Source of the DNA: Prochlorococcus sp. AG-402-P16
GTDB lineage: Bacteria > Cyanobacteriota > Cyanobacteriia > PCC-6307 > Cyanobiaceae
Length of the DNA: 64,000 nucleotides
NCBI GenBank assembly: GCA_003216295.1
Contig: QCJB01000006.1
Coordinates: 1-64,000, forward strand
Direction of reading: 5' to 3'
Shown: positions 25,318-33,167 of the stretch, one piece after another
Numbering within the stretch: the first letter of the stretch is position 1
How the letters are laid out: every line of letters starts with the position of its first letter
The notes under the pieces: generated by a model
What the model was told of the DNA's origin: nothing
The model's input: the letters and a program-made list of their open reading frames with translations, nothing else
Database searches by the model: none
Program-made: the position numbers and the translations under genes

Positions 25318-26832
25318 TTAAGGGTTACTTAAATCATTCCATTTACTCTCAAGTTCAGCACCCTTTGTCTCGTCACATTCTCCACCAAGCGAATCAACAA
25401 TTGTACATGTGTTGTGTACTGCTACTGAAACAGTATTACCTTCTAGCATTAGACCATCAACAAAGATCTGATTTCTTGCAATAGGGGTGGAAGTTTGTCT
25501 GCTCAGGTTTTTCAATAGCTTTGAAGGAGGCTTTTGCTCAGCGAATAATACGTTCACGTTTTCTTCTTTCAGCTCAGCTATTACCGTTGAAATAGTCTCT
25601 GGTCTTAGGCTGGAAGAATCACCAAGGAAATCTAATAGACTCAAAGTCTTCAAGCCAAATGCATCTCCGTAATATTCCATCGCTTTGTGCTTAGAAACGA
25701 TTGTCCTTCGATCAGTAGGAATTGTGGCAACTTGTTTTTGAGTCCATAAGTCGAGATCTTCCAAAATAGAATTAACGGCTTGAGTTCTTTCTTTTAAAAC
25801 TTTTTTAGTTTCTCTGTCAAAGAAGCCAATTTTCTTGTTGATATTTTTGGAAATGACATTTCCCATCTTGATGATGTTATGTGGATCATGCCAGATATGA
25901 GGATCTAAACCACCATGATCATGGTGATGATGATGATCGCCTTCATCTGGGACTTGAGCTATCGGTTCAACATCGTCGCCTGAAACATCCTTAAAGAAAT
26001 GTTCATCGGCTTCAAACTCAAAAGGCATATGCTCAGTAAAGAATGCATATTTACCAGCTTTTTTGATTTCTACAGTAAATGTTGTGATGTCTTTCTTCTC
26101 ATTGAATGAAAGAAAATATGCTTTTTCCTGCGCAACAAGTTTGTCATTATTGCGTTTGGTTTCTGAATTCTTAGACCCTAATAATTCTTTAGCAAGCTCT
26201 TCTGATGCTTCAATATCACCAGAGTTGAGAATAACCATTTTCATGGCAGGATCAGCATAGTCTCCATCGACTTTGGCAAAAGACCATTTGTATGTTCCTG
26301 CTGAAAGATCAAAAACACCAGCCCATTCAAAAGCTCCTTCTCCATGGCTATCGCCATGATCATCGTGGTCATCATGATCGTCATGTTTAGCAGCTGAATG
26401 ATCATCCTTAGCAGCCGAATGATCGTCATGATCATCGTGATCGTCATGATGATCGTCTATTTCTATTGCACTTACGCCAACAACAACAGTTAAGGGATTA
26501 TCTAACCATTTTTTAATCGCAGGGGTCATCTCTGAACCAAGTGTAAATACTTGCTTCGCACTTTTTAGCGTTTGAGCTTGCTTCGGAGTGATCTTGACAT
26601 CATGAACATCTTGTTTTCTGTCAATTAAGCAAGTTACGGGCGTTGAGGGTGGTGCAATCGCAGAGACAACATCGCAAACTAATGGCTCTACAGCAACAAT
26701 TGATTTTGTATTTGCCTGTGCTGTTTGATTGATTCCAGAAAATAAAAATGCTCCAGCAACAAGAGAACTTTTCAGAACTGTTTGATTGATTATGGGTTTA
26801 GTCTTTTTTGACTGATTCGAGAAATTCGACAT
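25318..26832 (-). CDS. znuA: Zinc ABC transporter, substrate-binding protein, with inserted domain
   Basis: Protein of 504 residues, far longer than the usual 300 or so. It has an N-terminal hydrophobic segment (about 20-40) and a cluster A-I binding-protein fold split by a large insertion. The first part (VCDVVSAIAPPSTPVTCLI, VHDVKITPKQ) is followed by an Asp/His-rich tract at 127-163 (repeats of DDHDDH). A domain at about 168-282 resembles the CobW insert, and a second His-rich stretch (DHHHHHDHGG) follows. The ZnuA half then resumes with GLDPHIWHDPHN, DRRTIVSKHKAMEYYGDAFG and LFAEQKPP. The His tracts are typical zinc-gathering loops. It captures periplasmic zinc for ZnuBC. Confidence 0.93.
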   Translation of the reverse strand: MSNFSNQSKKTKPIINQTVLKSSLVAGAFLFSGINQTAQANTKSIVAVEPLVCDVVSAIAPPSTPVTCLIDRKQDVHDVKITPKQAQTLKSAKQVFTLGSEMTPAIKKWLDNPLTVVVGVSAIEIDDHHDDHDDHDDHSAAKDDHSAAKHDDHDDHDDHGDSHGEGAFEWAGVFDLSAGTYKWSFAKVDGDYADPAMKMVILNSGDIEASEELAKELLGSKNSETKRNNDKLVAQEKAYFLSFNEKKDITTFTVEIKKAGKYAFFTEHMPFEFEADEHFFKDVSGDDVEPIAQVPDEGDHHHHHDHGGLDPHIWHDPHNIIKMGNVISKNINKKIGFFDRETKKVLKERTQAVNSILEDLDLWTQKQVATIPTDRRTIVSKHKAMEYYGDAFGLKTLSLLDFLGDSSSLRPETISTVIAELKEENVNVLFAEQKPPSKLLKNLSRQTSTPIARNQIFVDGLMLEGNTVSVAVHNTCTIVDSLGGECDETKGAELESKWNDLSNP

Positions 26833-26851
26833 TAAAAATATAAAGCGTATC

Positions 26852-26871
26852 TGAAACGATAATCATTTTCA
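26852..26871. promoter_or_regulatory. Candidate Zur box between znuA and znuC
   Basis: TGAAACGATAATCATTTTCA is a near-palindrome with the GATAATC core of bacterial Zur operators. It lies 20 bases before the znuA ATG and 50 bases before the divergent znuC ATG, so one site could repress both units when zinc is sufficient. Confidence 0.75.
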
Positions 26872-26921
26872 TTTGATCCTGGCAAGTATATTATGTTTCT
26901 TGTCAGCAAATCCTCTAATTC

Positions 26922-27617
26922 ATGCCTAGCTTGATTGCTGAAAATTTGACATATTCTTATTCAAATAAAATTAAACCTGCCTTAAGCAAGGTTTCTCTAA
27001 AGCTTGAGCAAGGTACTTTGACTGCTCTTGTTGGTCCCAATGGTGCTGGTAAGTCCACATTATTAAGCTTGCTGCAAGGAAGTAGTAAGCCGGATCAAGG
27101 AGAAATTACTGTTGACGGAAAACCACTTAGAAATAATCGATCTCAAGTGGCTTTAATGCCTCAGAGGGGGAAGCTGAATTGGAATTTTCCAATTACTGTT
27201 GAAGGATTAGTTTCTTTAGGTCGAGTCAATCATTCGAAATCAACTTGTTGTGAATTAGAAGCGGCTCTTCAACGTGTTGGAATATCTCATTTAGCAAAAA
27301 GGCGACTTGATTCTTTATCCGGTGGACAGCAACAAAGAGCATTACTCGCAAAAACCTTGATGAATCCTGCCGAAATATTTCTACTTGATGAACCTTGTTC
27401 CGCATTTGATCCCCCCGCAAAGGAAGATTTCCTATTAATCATCCGTCAGTTAGCTGATTCTGGATTGACAGTGTTCGTCAGTAGTCATGATTGGGGAACA
27501 TCATTAAATGCTTATGACAAGGTTGTTGTTCTAGATAAGATTATTTTGGCTTCTGGTAACCCTGAAGAGGTGCAGGAAAAACTTAGTTCAATTAATTATC
27601 TGAGATGGAAAATATAG
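26922..27617 (+). CDS. znuC: Zinc ABC transporter ATP-binding protein
   Basis: ABC ATPase of 231 residues. Walker A is GPNGAGKST, the Q-loop is in ALMPQRG, the signature LSGGQQQRALLAKTL, Walker B IFLLDEPCSAFD, and the switch is in SSHDWG. The manganese/zinc (Mnt/Znu) subfamily is clear from sequence, and the neighbouring znuA, zur and znuB make zinc the probable substrate. It is divergent from znuA and shares its Zur-box region. The next gene downstream, zur, runs in the opposite direction, so znuC and znuB are separated. Confidence 0.93.
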   Translation: MPSLIAENLTYSYSNKIKPALSKVSLKLEQGTLTALVGPNGAGKSTLLSLLQGSSKPDQGEITVDGKPLRNNRSQVALMPQRGKLNWNFPITVEGLVSLGRVNHSKSTCCELEAALQRVGISHLAKRRLDSLSGGQQQRALLAKTLMNPAEIFLLDEPCSAFDPPAKEDFLLIIRQLADSGLTVFVSSHDWGTSLNAYDKVVVLDKIILASGNPEEVQEKLSSINYLRWKI

Positions 27618-27643
27618 TTGTGATTGATATTTATGCAATTCGA

Positions 27644-28045
27644 TCAAGCATTCAATCCTTGGGAACAATTTTGGCAGAGGCCAAAGTATTCAAGAGTATG
27701 AAACAACAGCTCGAATTTTTTAGAGGCTTTCTGGGGTATGTGCATTGCTTTGACGGGGCATCCCTGCAATCGAGTAGTTTCTCCGCAGCTTACGCAAGTT
27801 AAATGATGAATATCTCTTTCAACTGGCGCATAAAGTACCTCGCCGTTAGGGAGGTGTCTCGAGCGGATCAAACCTTGCTTTACTAACGCTTGCAAGTTCC
27901 TATATACAGTCGTCAGACCCATTGCCTTTTCACCATTATGAAATTTTCTATGCAGTTCTTGTCCACTCAACTCATCAGTACATCTCCTGAGTTCATTGAG
28001 AAGTTGTTGCTGTCTCTTAGTTATGACAGGCTTGTTTTTATTCAT
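27644..28045 (-). CDS. zur: Zinc uptake regulator, Fur family
   Basis: About 133 residues from the ATG at 28045; the track's TTG start adds two. The N-terminal winged helix includes SGQELHRKFHNGEKAMGLTTVYRNL, DNA-contact helix included. The C-terminal half has HHLTCVSCGE and GLCQNC, a four-Cys structural zinc site, plus sensing His residues. In this context, between znuC and znuB, it is best called Zur rather than Fur or PerR. Zinc-loaded Zur would bind the palindrome at 26852. It is transcribed against znuC and znuB. Confidence 0.9.
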   Translation of the reverse strand: MNKNKPVITKRQQQLLNELRRCTDELSGQELHRKFHNGEKAMGLTTVYRNLQALVKQGLIRSRHLPNGEVLYAPVERDIHHLTCVSCGETTRLQGCPVKAMHIPQKASKKFELLFHTLEYFGLCQNCSQGLNA

Positions 28046-28098
28046 TAGCAAGATCTTAATTTGATCTATCTAACTGACCATACTAAATCATTTGCTTA

Positions 28099-28884
28099 AT
28101 GTCTTTTATCAATACAAATTGGTGGTTAATTCCTCTTCTGATAACTTCTTTTTCAGGAGTGCTTTGCCCTGCCATGGGAACTGTATTGATAACTCATAAA
28201 AGGCTTCTTCAAGTAAATTTAATTTCACACTGTGTTTTGCCAGGACTTGCCTTGGCTATGGCGCTTGGGATTGACCCATCTATTGGAGGTGTCTTAAGCG
28301 GATTAGTGGGAGCTATTGCAGCAGAGAGTTTGACAAATAAAAAAAATCAAAATTATGAAGCTGTAATGAATACAATTCTTGCTGGTTCGATGGGACTTGG
28401 TGTTTTGCTTATACCTCTACTTGGAATCAGGATTGATTTGGAAGCTGTTTTGTTTGGAGATTTATTAACTGCAAATTTGAGCGATTTGTTAAGAACTTTG
28501 ATTGCTTTCTCGGCATTCATTTGCTTAATGCTTTTTGGTTACGACAAGCTTGTTCATATTGGTTTAGATCCAGAAGGAGCTGCTTCAAGTGGCGTTAATG
28601 TGTCTTTTTTAAATTTAGCTCTGGGATTTACCACTGCACTTGTCATTGTTAGCTCAATGTCAGCAGTTGGGGTCATCCTTGTGATTGCGTTACTCTCAAC
28701 ACCAACTTTGTTGGGTTTACAGAAAGCTAGATCTCTGTGGGTTGCTATGGTTCGATCTTCCATATTTGGATTGGCTTTATCGATCATTGGTTTTTCGCTT
28801 GCTATGGTTATGAATTTGCCTCCTGGCCCTCTTATTAGTGTTCTTTGTGTAATTTCATTGATTTTGCTACCAAATAATAGATAG
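28099..28884 (+). CDS. znuB: Zinc ABC transporter permease
   Basis: ABC-3 family permease of 261 residues with about seven or eight membrane helices, opening INTNWWLIPLLITSFSGVLC. The family pattern continues in LISHCVLPGLALAMALGID and VSSMSAVGVILVIALLSTP. It partners with ZnuC and ZnuA. It lies 53 bases from the divergent zur start, so it either has its own promoter there or depends on read-through from znuC across the antisense zur gene. Confidence 0.93.
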   Translation: MSFINTNWWLIPLLITSFSGVLCPAMGTVLITHKRLLQVNLISHCVLPGLALAMALGIDPSIGGVLSGLVGAIAAESLTNKKNQNYEAVMNTILAGSMGLGVLLIPLLGIRIDLEAVLFGDLLTANLSDLLRTLIAFSAFICLMLFGYDKLVHIGLDPEGAASSGVNVSFLNLALGFTTALVIVSSMSAVGVILVIALLSTPTLLGLQKARSLWVAMVRSSIFGLALSIIGFSLAMVMNLPPGPLISVLCVISLILLPNNR

Positions 28885-29044
28885 ATTTATTTTTACTCTT
28901 AATTGCTTCTAAGAGGTGCTTTGTGGATGGATGAAAAGAGATAGCTTCTTAAAGATCAAGAAATCTAAAAATGCTAACGATATGTTTTTGAATTCAATAA
29001 AATATTAATTAATTGGATATTCCCACCCTTTCATTGATTAACTC

Positions 29045-29662
29045 ATGAAGAGAACGCAACTCAATGTAAGTATTGACCCAAAACTTTTAGAAAAGATTAA
29101 AGAGAGTGCGAGGATTTCGGGAAAATCATTGGTTAGTTATGTCTCTGATTGTTTTGTTAATCAAATAGATAATATGCCTGTTGAATCGATAGATTCTCGA
29201 TTTCACACGATTGAACAAAGACTGCAATCAATAGAGAAGAAACTTGACTTTCCTAATTATGAAAGCCATGTCACACCATCTTTTACACCTCATGAATTGC
29301 AGAATTTTAATGAATTCATTAAAGCTGTTTTCAGCAAAGAGTTAAAAAGGAAGGGATATAGATCAATGAAAGAAGCATGGAATGATTTTATAAACCATAT
29401 AAATTGTTTTGAACAATGGAATGAGACATGTTCTTTTAGGCTTAAAGAGTCTCTTTTTATTGAACATGCTGATCCTTTAACAAGCGAAGAAATTAATCAC
29501 CTTAAAGAAGGACAAGTATGTCCTCAACCAATCCGAACAGGGATTATTAATTGGATCAACAATTCAGATAAAGGAGAATGTTGTTGCTCCGATAAAGAGT
29601 TCCCTTCACAGCAGCAAATTTGCGAAAAGGGTTCAATATTAGTTGAAGATATATATTCTTAG
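29045..29662 (+). CDS. Ribbon-helix-helix-like protein with Cys-rich tail
   Basis: Protein of 205 residues. The first 40 (MKRTQLNVSIDPKLLEKIKESARISGKS and a following helix) resemble a CopG/Arc ribbon-helix-helix DNA-binding unit. Next comes a predicted coiled coil (RFHTIEQRLQSIEKKL), a helical middle with several Trp and Cys, and a C-terminal GECCCSDKEFPSQQQICEKG that could bind a metal. The combination suggests a metal-responsive DNA-binding protein, fitting its place after znuB, but this is inference. Target genes are unknown. Confidence 0.65.
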   Translation: MKRTQLNVSIDPKLLEKIKESARISGKSLVSYVSDCFVNQIDNMPVESIDSRFHTIEQRLQSIEKKLDFPNYESHVTPSFTPHELQNFNEFIKAVFSKELKRKGYRSMKEAWNDFINHINCFEQWNETCSFRLKESLFIEHADPLTSEEINHLKEGQVCPQPIRTGIINWINNSDKGECCCSDKEFPSQQQICEKGSILVEDIYS

Positions 29663-29794
29663 ACCAATTAAGATCACTTTTTAAAAGTTAATTAAATCCT
29701 AATTTGTTAAAAAACAGGGAGATGAATTGAGTCGTTTGTAGATATATTGCCAAGGATTTTATACCGCAACTTTAAATTCTTAATTACTTCAAGA

Positions 29795-30235
29795 TTAGTT
29801 AGGGTTGATATGGATTGCACAAGGCATCCATAATTTACCCATCTTATGGACACCATTGCATCCGAGCTTTTTGGCTTCGATCTCTGCCTGAGCTTTGGTT
29901 GGATATGCATATATATTTTTTGACGAAGAATTAGAACGATTGATTGACTCCTGAATAGCATTGTTTTCTGGACTCCATACCTTTAGACCCATGGTTGTTA
30001 TTCCGGCAGAAAATATTCCCATTCCTACTATTGAGGCATTTATTACTCCCATGGCTACAGCACCAATAGAAACGACACCCATGGGAACAATTCCAATGCT
30101 AACAATACCCATGGGAACAATTCCAATGGAAATGAATCCAAGTGGTGCTATGCCAAATGCAATTTTTTTTGGTTTGCTTCCACAATGCGAAGGTGCTTCG
30201 ATATCTTTTTGATTTGTACTATTTTTGGTTGTCAT
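29795..30235 (-). CDS. DUF3721 protein with Gly pentad repeat
   Basis: Protein of 146 residues with two parts. Residues 27-82 are about ten pentads starting with Gly (GIVPM-GIVSI-GIVPM-GVVSI and so on), a hydrophobic repeat that could pack as a membrane zipper or short solenoid. Residues 110-142 (PTKAQAEIEAKKLGCNGVHK and MGKLWMPC) match DUF3721, the same domain as in the next gene upstream. There is no signal peptide. The gene sits in the zinc island beside the lipoprotein paralogue, 15 bases downstream of it. A metal-related surface role is inferred from the neighbours. Confidence 0.7.
   Translation of the reverse strand: MTTKNSTNQKDIEAPSHCGSKPKKIAFGIAPLGFISIGIVPMGIVSIGIVPMGVVSIGAVAMGVINASIVGMGIFSAGITTMGLKVWSPENNAIQESINRSNSSSKNIYAYPTKAQAEIEAKKLGCNGVHKMGKLWMPCAIHINPN
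30077..30128. repeat. 30-bp period tandem repeat in the Gly-pentad gene
   Basis: A 22-base segment beginning ACCCATGGGAACAATTCC occurs twice, at 30077-30098 and 30107-30128, spaced by 30 bases. It encodes two identical copies of the ten-residue protein repeat, suggesting recent slippage duplication. Confidence 0.85.
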
Positions 30236-30250
30236 TTATTGTTCGACAAT

Positions 30251-30508
30251 CTAGTGATGATGGTGATGATCATTGCTTGGCTTGTTATTTTCTTTATCCT
30301 CATGAGCAGAATGACTTTTACAAGGCATCCATTTGTCACCCATTTTATGAGCTCCAGTGCAATTGAAATCCTTGGCTGCTTTTTCGGCTTCTATTTTTGT
30401 CTCAAAAAGAGAGGGAGTACCTTTTGTTTGAGAATTATCTGAACATCCTATTAGTGAAAATGATATAGAAAGAATAATTGTAGAGAGAATAGGCTTGAAT
30501 TTGTTCAT
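30251..30508 (-). CDS. DUF3721 lipoprotein with His tail
   Basis: Protein of 85 residues with a lipoprotein signal (lipobox LIGC near residues 20-23). A DUF3721 domain follows (TKIEAEKAAKDFNCTGAHKM, then GDKWMPC), and the C-terminus is rich in His (HSAHEDKENN and a final run of five His). It should sit on the periplasmic face of a membrane, where the His tail and conserved Cys/His could bind zinc or another metal. The downstream DUF3721 gene follows after 15 bases, suggesting an operon. Confidence 0.75.
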   Translation of the reverse strand: MNKFKPILSTIILSISFSLIGCSDNSQTKGTPSLFETKIEAEKAAKDFNCTGAHKMGDKWMPCKSHSAHEDKENNKPSNDHHHHH

Positions 30509-30761
30509 TTATCTAGTTTTTTCTAGTACACCTAGTCTCTAGACTAATGAAGCCTATAGCTTTGTCATTAAGTATTTCAGAAAATAAGAATAGACAAGTA
30601 ATTAATTAATCCAACTATTCTTTATCTCTTCTTCTTGAGACTAGATTTCGATGGAAATTGGTTTGCAGTTTTTTCCTGGCAAAGACTAAAAACACAATTT
30701 TTTGTATTCAAAAGCACATTTTTCATACCTTAACAAGCCTGGGAAGCTAGCTTCAGTGGGT

Positions 30762-31991
30762 ATGAATAGTTTTTCTAGTTCTACTAGCTTTTCAAGGCCT
30801 ATGAGACTCTTTGCTCAATTACTCTCTATCCCTGCTGTCTTAGGTTTCATGACTCCAATTGCTGTTCAAGCAGGAGGTGAAAAGCACCAAGGTCATCATG
30901 ATCACCATGGTAGTCATATGAATATGGGAGACTCATATCCCTCAACTATGTTTATGGGTAAAACGACTTTTGTTTTGGGTGGAGTAGATGGCGTGAGCGA
31001 TTCTGGAATGGGTGGAATGGGTGGGATGGGTGGAATGTCTACTACTGACGAAAAGGATGGAACAGTTTTTCATTACGATACAAAGCTAATGTTTATGACC
31101 AGTTTCACAGGTCAAGACATGCTTAAAACTGCTGTTCGTATTGGCAATTTTGGCATGATGGAACCCTTTGGAATGATGGGTGAGGCAAGATTAGATACTG
31201 CTTTCAGTAGTAATGATTCGTTAGAACTTCATAAGGCTTTTTATCAGTTTCCTGTTGGAGATGATATTCATGTAACTTTTGGTCCCAAGCTCCGCCAAGA
31301 TGATTTGCTTGGAGTTTGGCCTAGTGCTTATCCAAGTGATGGAGTTTTGTTTGTCTTGAATCAGGCAGGTGCGAATGATACTTATTCCAAGAAGATGGGT
31401 GCGGGCGCAGGAATTACTTGGTCCCATAAAAAATTAGTTGCCTCTGCACTTTTCGTTTCAGAAGACGCATCAAATTCTTCGATTGGCTTTTTAGCTGATG
31501 AAGGCAAAGACCACATCACCACTCAGTTGGCATGGGTTGATGAGAGATATACTCTTGCAGCTGCATTCACACAGTCTGACAACGGGAGAACTGACAATTC
31601 TCCTGATATTAACGACTACTCCTCTTTCGGGGTCAGTGGTAGCTATCAATTTGGAGACGACTACAGCTTGAGTGGAGGGATAGGATGGAAGAATCCTGAA
31701 AACGATGATTGTCCTGATACTTCTATGAATAAAGTTGAAGATGGAAATACATGGTCTATTGCATTTTTATGGAATAATGCGTTGATTGAAGGTAATAAGT
31801 TTGGTTTTGGTATTGGAACAGCAGAAACTCATAGAGATGATAGTGGTTATGACGATCCTTTAGCTTGGGAAGCTTTTTACGATTTGAAAGTTAACGATAG
31901 TGTCATAGTCACCCCAGCTATCTTTGTTATCGAGAAAGATGGTAAAGAGGACGTTAATGGGGCTTTGGTGAAAACCACTTTTAAATTCTAG
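30762..31991 (+). CDS. His-rich outer-membrane porin
   Basis: Porin of about 409 residues from the ATG at 30762; the track's TTG start adds 20. A signal peptide (PMRLFAQLLSIPAVLGFMTP) is followed by a mature N-terminus rich in metal ligands (GGEKHQGHHDHHGSHMNMG) and a Gly-Met run (GMGGMGGMGGM). The rest is beta-barrel sequence ending in Phe (VKTTFKF). It is paralogous to the porin at 6436 (compare FAQLLSIPAVLGFMTP with FQRLLVAPAALGLMAP). The His tract and zinc-island location suggest a porin specialised for metal passage; the substrate is not shown. No Zur box was seen in its promoter region. Confidence 0.8.
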   Translation: MNSFSSSTSFSRPMRLFAQLLSIPAVLGFMTPIAVQAGGEKHQGHHDHHGSHMNMGDSYPSTMFMGKTTFVLGGVDGVSDSGMGGMGGMGGMSTTDEKDGTVFHYDTKLMFMTSFTGQDMLKTAVRIGNFGMMEPFGMMGEARLDTAFSSNDSLELHKAFYQFPVGDDIHVTFGPKLRQDDLLGVWPSAYPSDGVLFVLNQAGANDTYSKKMGAGAGITWSHKKLVASALFVSEDASNSSIGFLADEGKDHITTQLAWVDERYTLAAAFTQSDNGRTDNSPDINDYSSFGVSGSYQFGDDYSLSGGIGWKNPENDDCPDTSMNKVEDGNTWSIAFLWNNALIEGNKFGFGIGTAETHRDDSGYDDPLAWEAFYDLKVNDSVIVTPAIFVIEKDGKEDVNGALVKTTFKF

Positions 31992-32053
31992 TTTTGAAAT
32001 CCCGTGAGTTCTTGAGGGTTCACTTTTAGATCAGTTGATATTCAAAAAACTTT

Positions 32054-32800
32054 CTAATAATTTTTACCGAAGTTTGATTGCTGTTTAACAAGTTCGAAGA
32101 ACTCCTGCTTCAAGCTGGCATCATGGCGAAAATCACCCCTAACAATTGAGTTGATCATGCTAGTTTCAGGTTCTTTTACTCCTCTCCATTTCATACAATA
32201 ATGTTGAGCTTTAACAAGTATTGCTAGACCTTTGGGTTCACATAATCGCTCTATTTCATCAGCAAGAATCATGACAGCTTCTTCTTGAATGTGTGGCCTA
32301 GAAAAGACCCAATCAGCTACTCTTGCAAATTTTGATATCCCAATAACTTTTTCTCCAGGTTTGATTCCTATCCAACAATCTCCAAGAATTGGAACAAAGT
32401 GATGAGAACATGCGGATCGAACAGTTATTGGTCCAAGTGTATAGATCTCATCTAAATTTCTATCGTTAGGAAAATTAGTTACTTTAGGTTGAGGATGATA
32501 TCTGCCTTTAAATACTTCATTTAAATACATTCTGGAAACGCGTTCTGCAGTTTCTTGAGTGTTGTGGTCATTATCAACATCAATCAATAAAGTTTTGAGT
32601 AGATCCCTAACTCTGGTTGCAACTTCTCTCTCAAGAGTTTCAAGCTCTCCTGGCTGAATGAAATCAGAAATATTATCATTTGCATGAAATCTAGCCCCAT
32701 TGGCTTGTATGCGTTCACGAATTATTTCAGAGACTAATTTGCAAGAAATTTGATCTTTTAAATTATCCTTAATATTCTCATTAGGAGCTGTAGAAGTCAT
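32054..32800 (-). CDS. folE: GTP cyclohydrolase I
   Basis: About 248 residues from the ATG at 32800; the track start adds 12. It makes 7,8-dihydroneopterin triphosphate from GTP, the first step of folate and pterin synthesis. Zinc-site motifs are visible: the Cys and His residues in VRSACSHHFVPILGD, and the distal Cys in VKAQHYCMKWRGV. GISKFARV is also conserved. It is the zinc-dependent type IA enzyme. Lying next to the zinc island may be coincidence. It is convergent with the His-rich porin. Confidence 0.95.
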   Translation of the reverse strand: MTSTAPNENIKDNLKDQISCKLVSEIIRERIQANGARFHANDNISDFIQPGELETLEREVATRVRDLLKTLLIDVDNDHNTQETAERVSRMYLNEVFKGRYHPQPKVTNFPNDRNLDEIYTLGPITVRSACSHHFVPILGDCWIGIKPGEKVIGISKFARVADWVFSRPHIQEEAVMILADEIERLCEPKGLAILVKAQHYCMKWRGVKEPETSMINSIVRGDFRHDASLKQEFFELVKQQSNFGKNY

Positions 32801-33061
32801 AACCTTTATATGTAAGGGAAAACCGATGACATACATTTAGAGCGCTAAGACCCTAACATATCGAGATCACTTTCGTTATGAAGAGAATACCTAAGTGCGT
32901 TTCTTAGAAGCATTAGTCACAGTTGTTGGGTAAGAGAAAGTTCTGAGTTTTTTCAACAGTTTTCAAAGTTTTTTTAATTGAGGTGGCATCTTCATTAAAT
33001 GCTTTAAGTAAAAGGCTTCTTCTTTTAGTAGATTCCTCTCCTCAAACTTGTAGTGACAAGA

Positions 33062-33133
33062 TGCCGATGAGTGGAATTGAACCACCGACCTACTGGTTAC
33101 GAATCAGTTGCTCTACCCCTGAGCTACACCGGC
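33062..33133 (-). tRNA. tRNA-Thr (CGT)
   Basis: A full cloverleaf of 72 bases can be folded on the minus strand. The acceptor stem is GCCGGTG with CATCGGC, the D stem GCTC/GAGC, the anticodon loop TTCGTAA (anticodon CGT, reading ACG), the T stem GGTGG/CCACT around TTCAATT, and the discriminator is A. CCA is not encoded. The last pair of the anticodon stem (31:39) is an A-C mismatch. Confidence 0.92.
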
Positions 33134-33167
33134 ATTAGAATTAAAGTATCATCTTTCAATTTTACTT

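Noticed and set aside
26241-26447. Met/Ile/Thr-rich ORF over the His tract of znuA
   Set aside because: This is the out-of-frame reading of the GAT/CAT repeats that encode Asp/His in ZnuA.
29961-30442. Plus-strand ORFs opposite the DUF3721 genes
   Set aside because: The Pro/Met/Thr repeats mirror the Gly-pentad gene on the other strand; the minus-strand frames have the DUF3721 motif and a lipobox.
30525-30545. TAGTCTCTAGACTA palindrome before the His-rich porin
   Set aside because: It is short and does not resemble a Zur or NtcA site; I have no support for a function.
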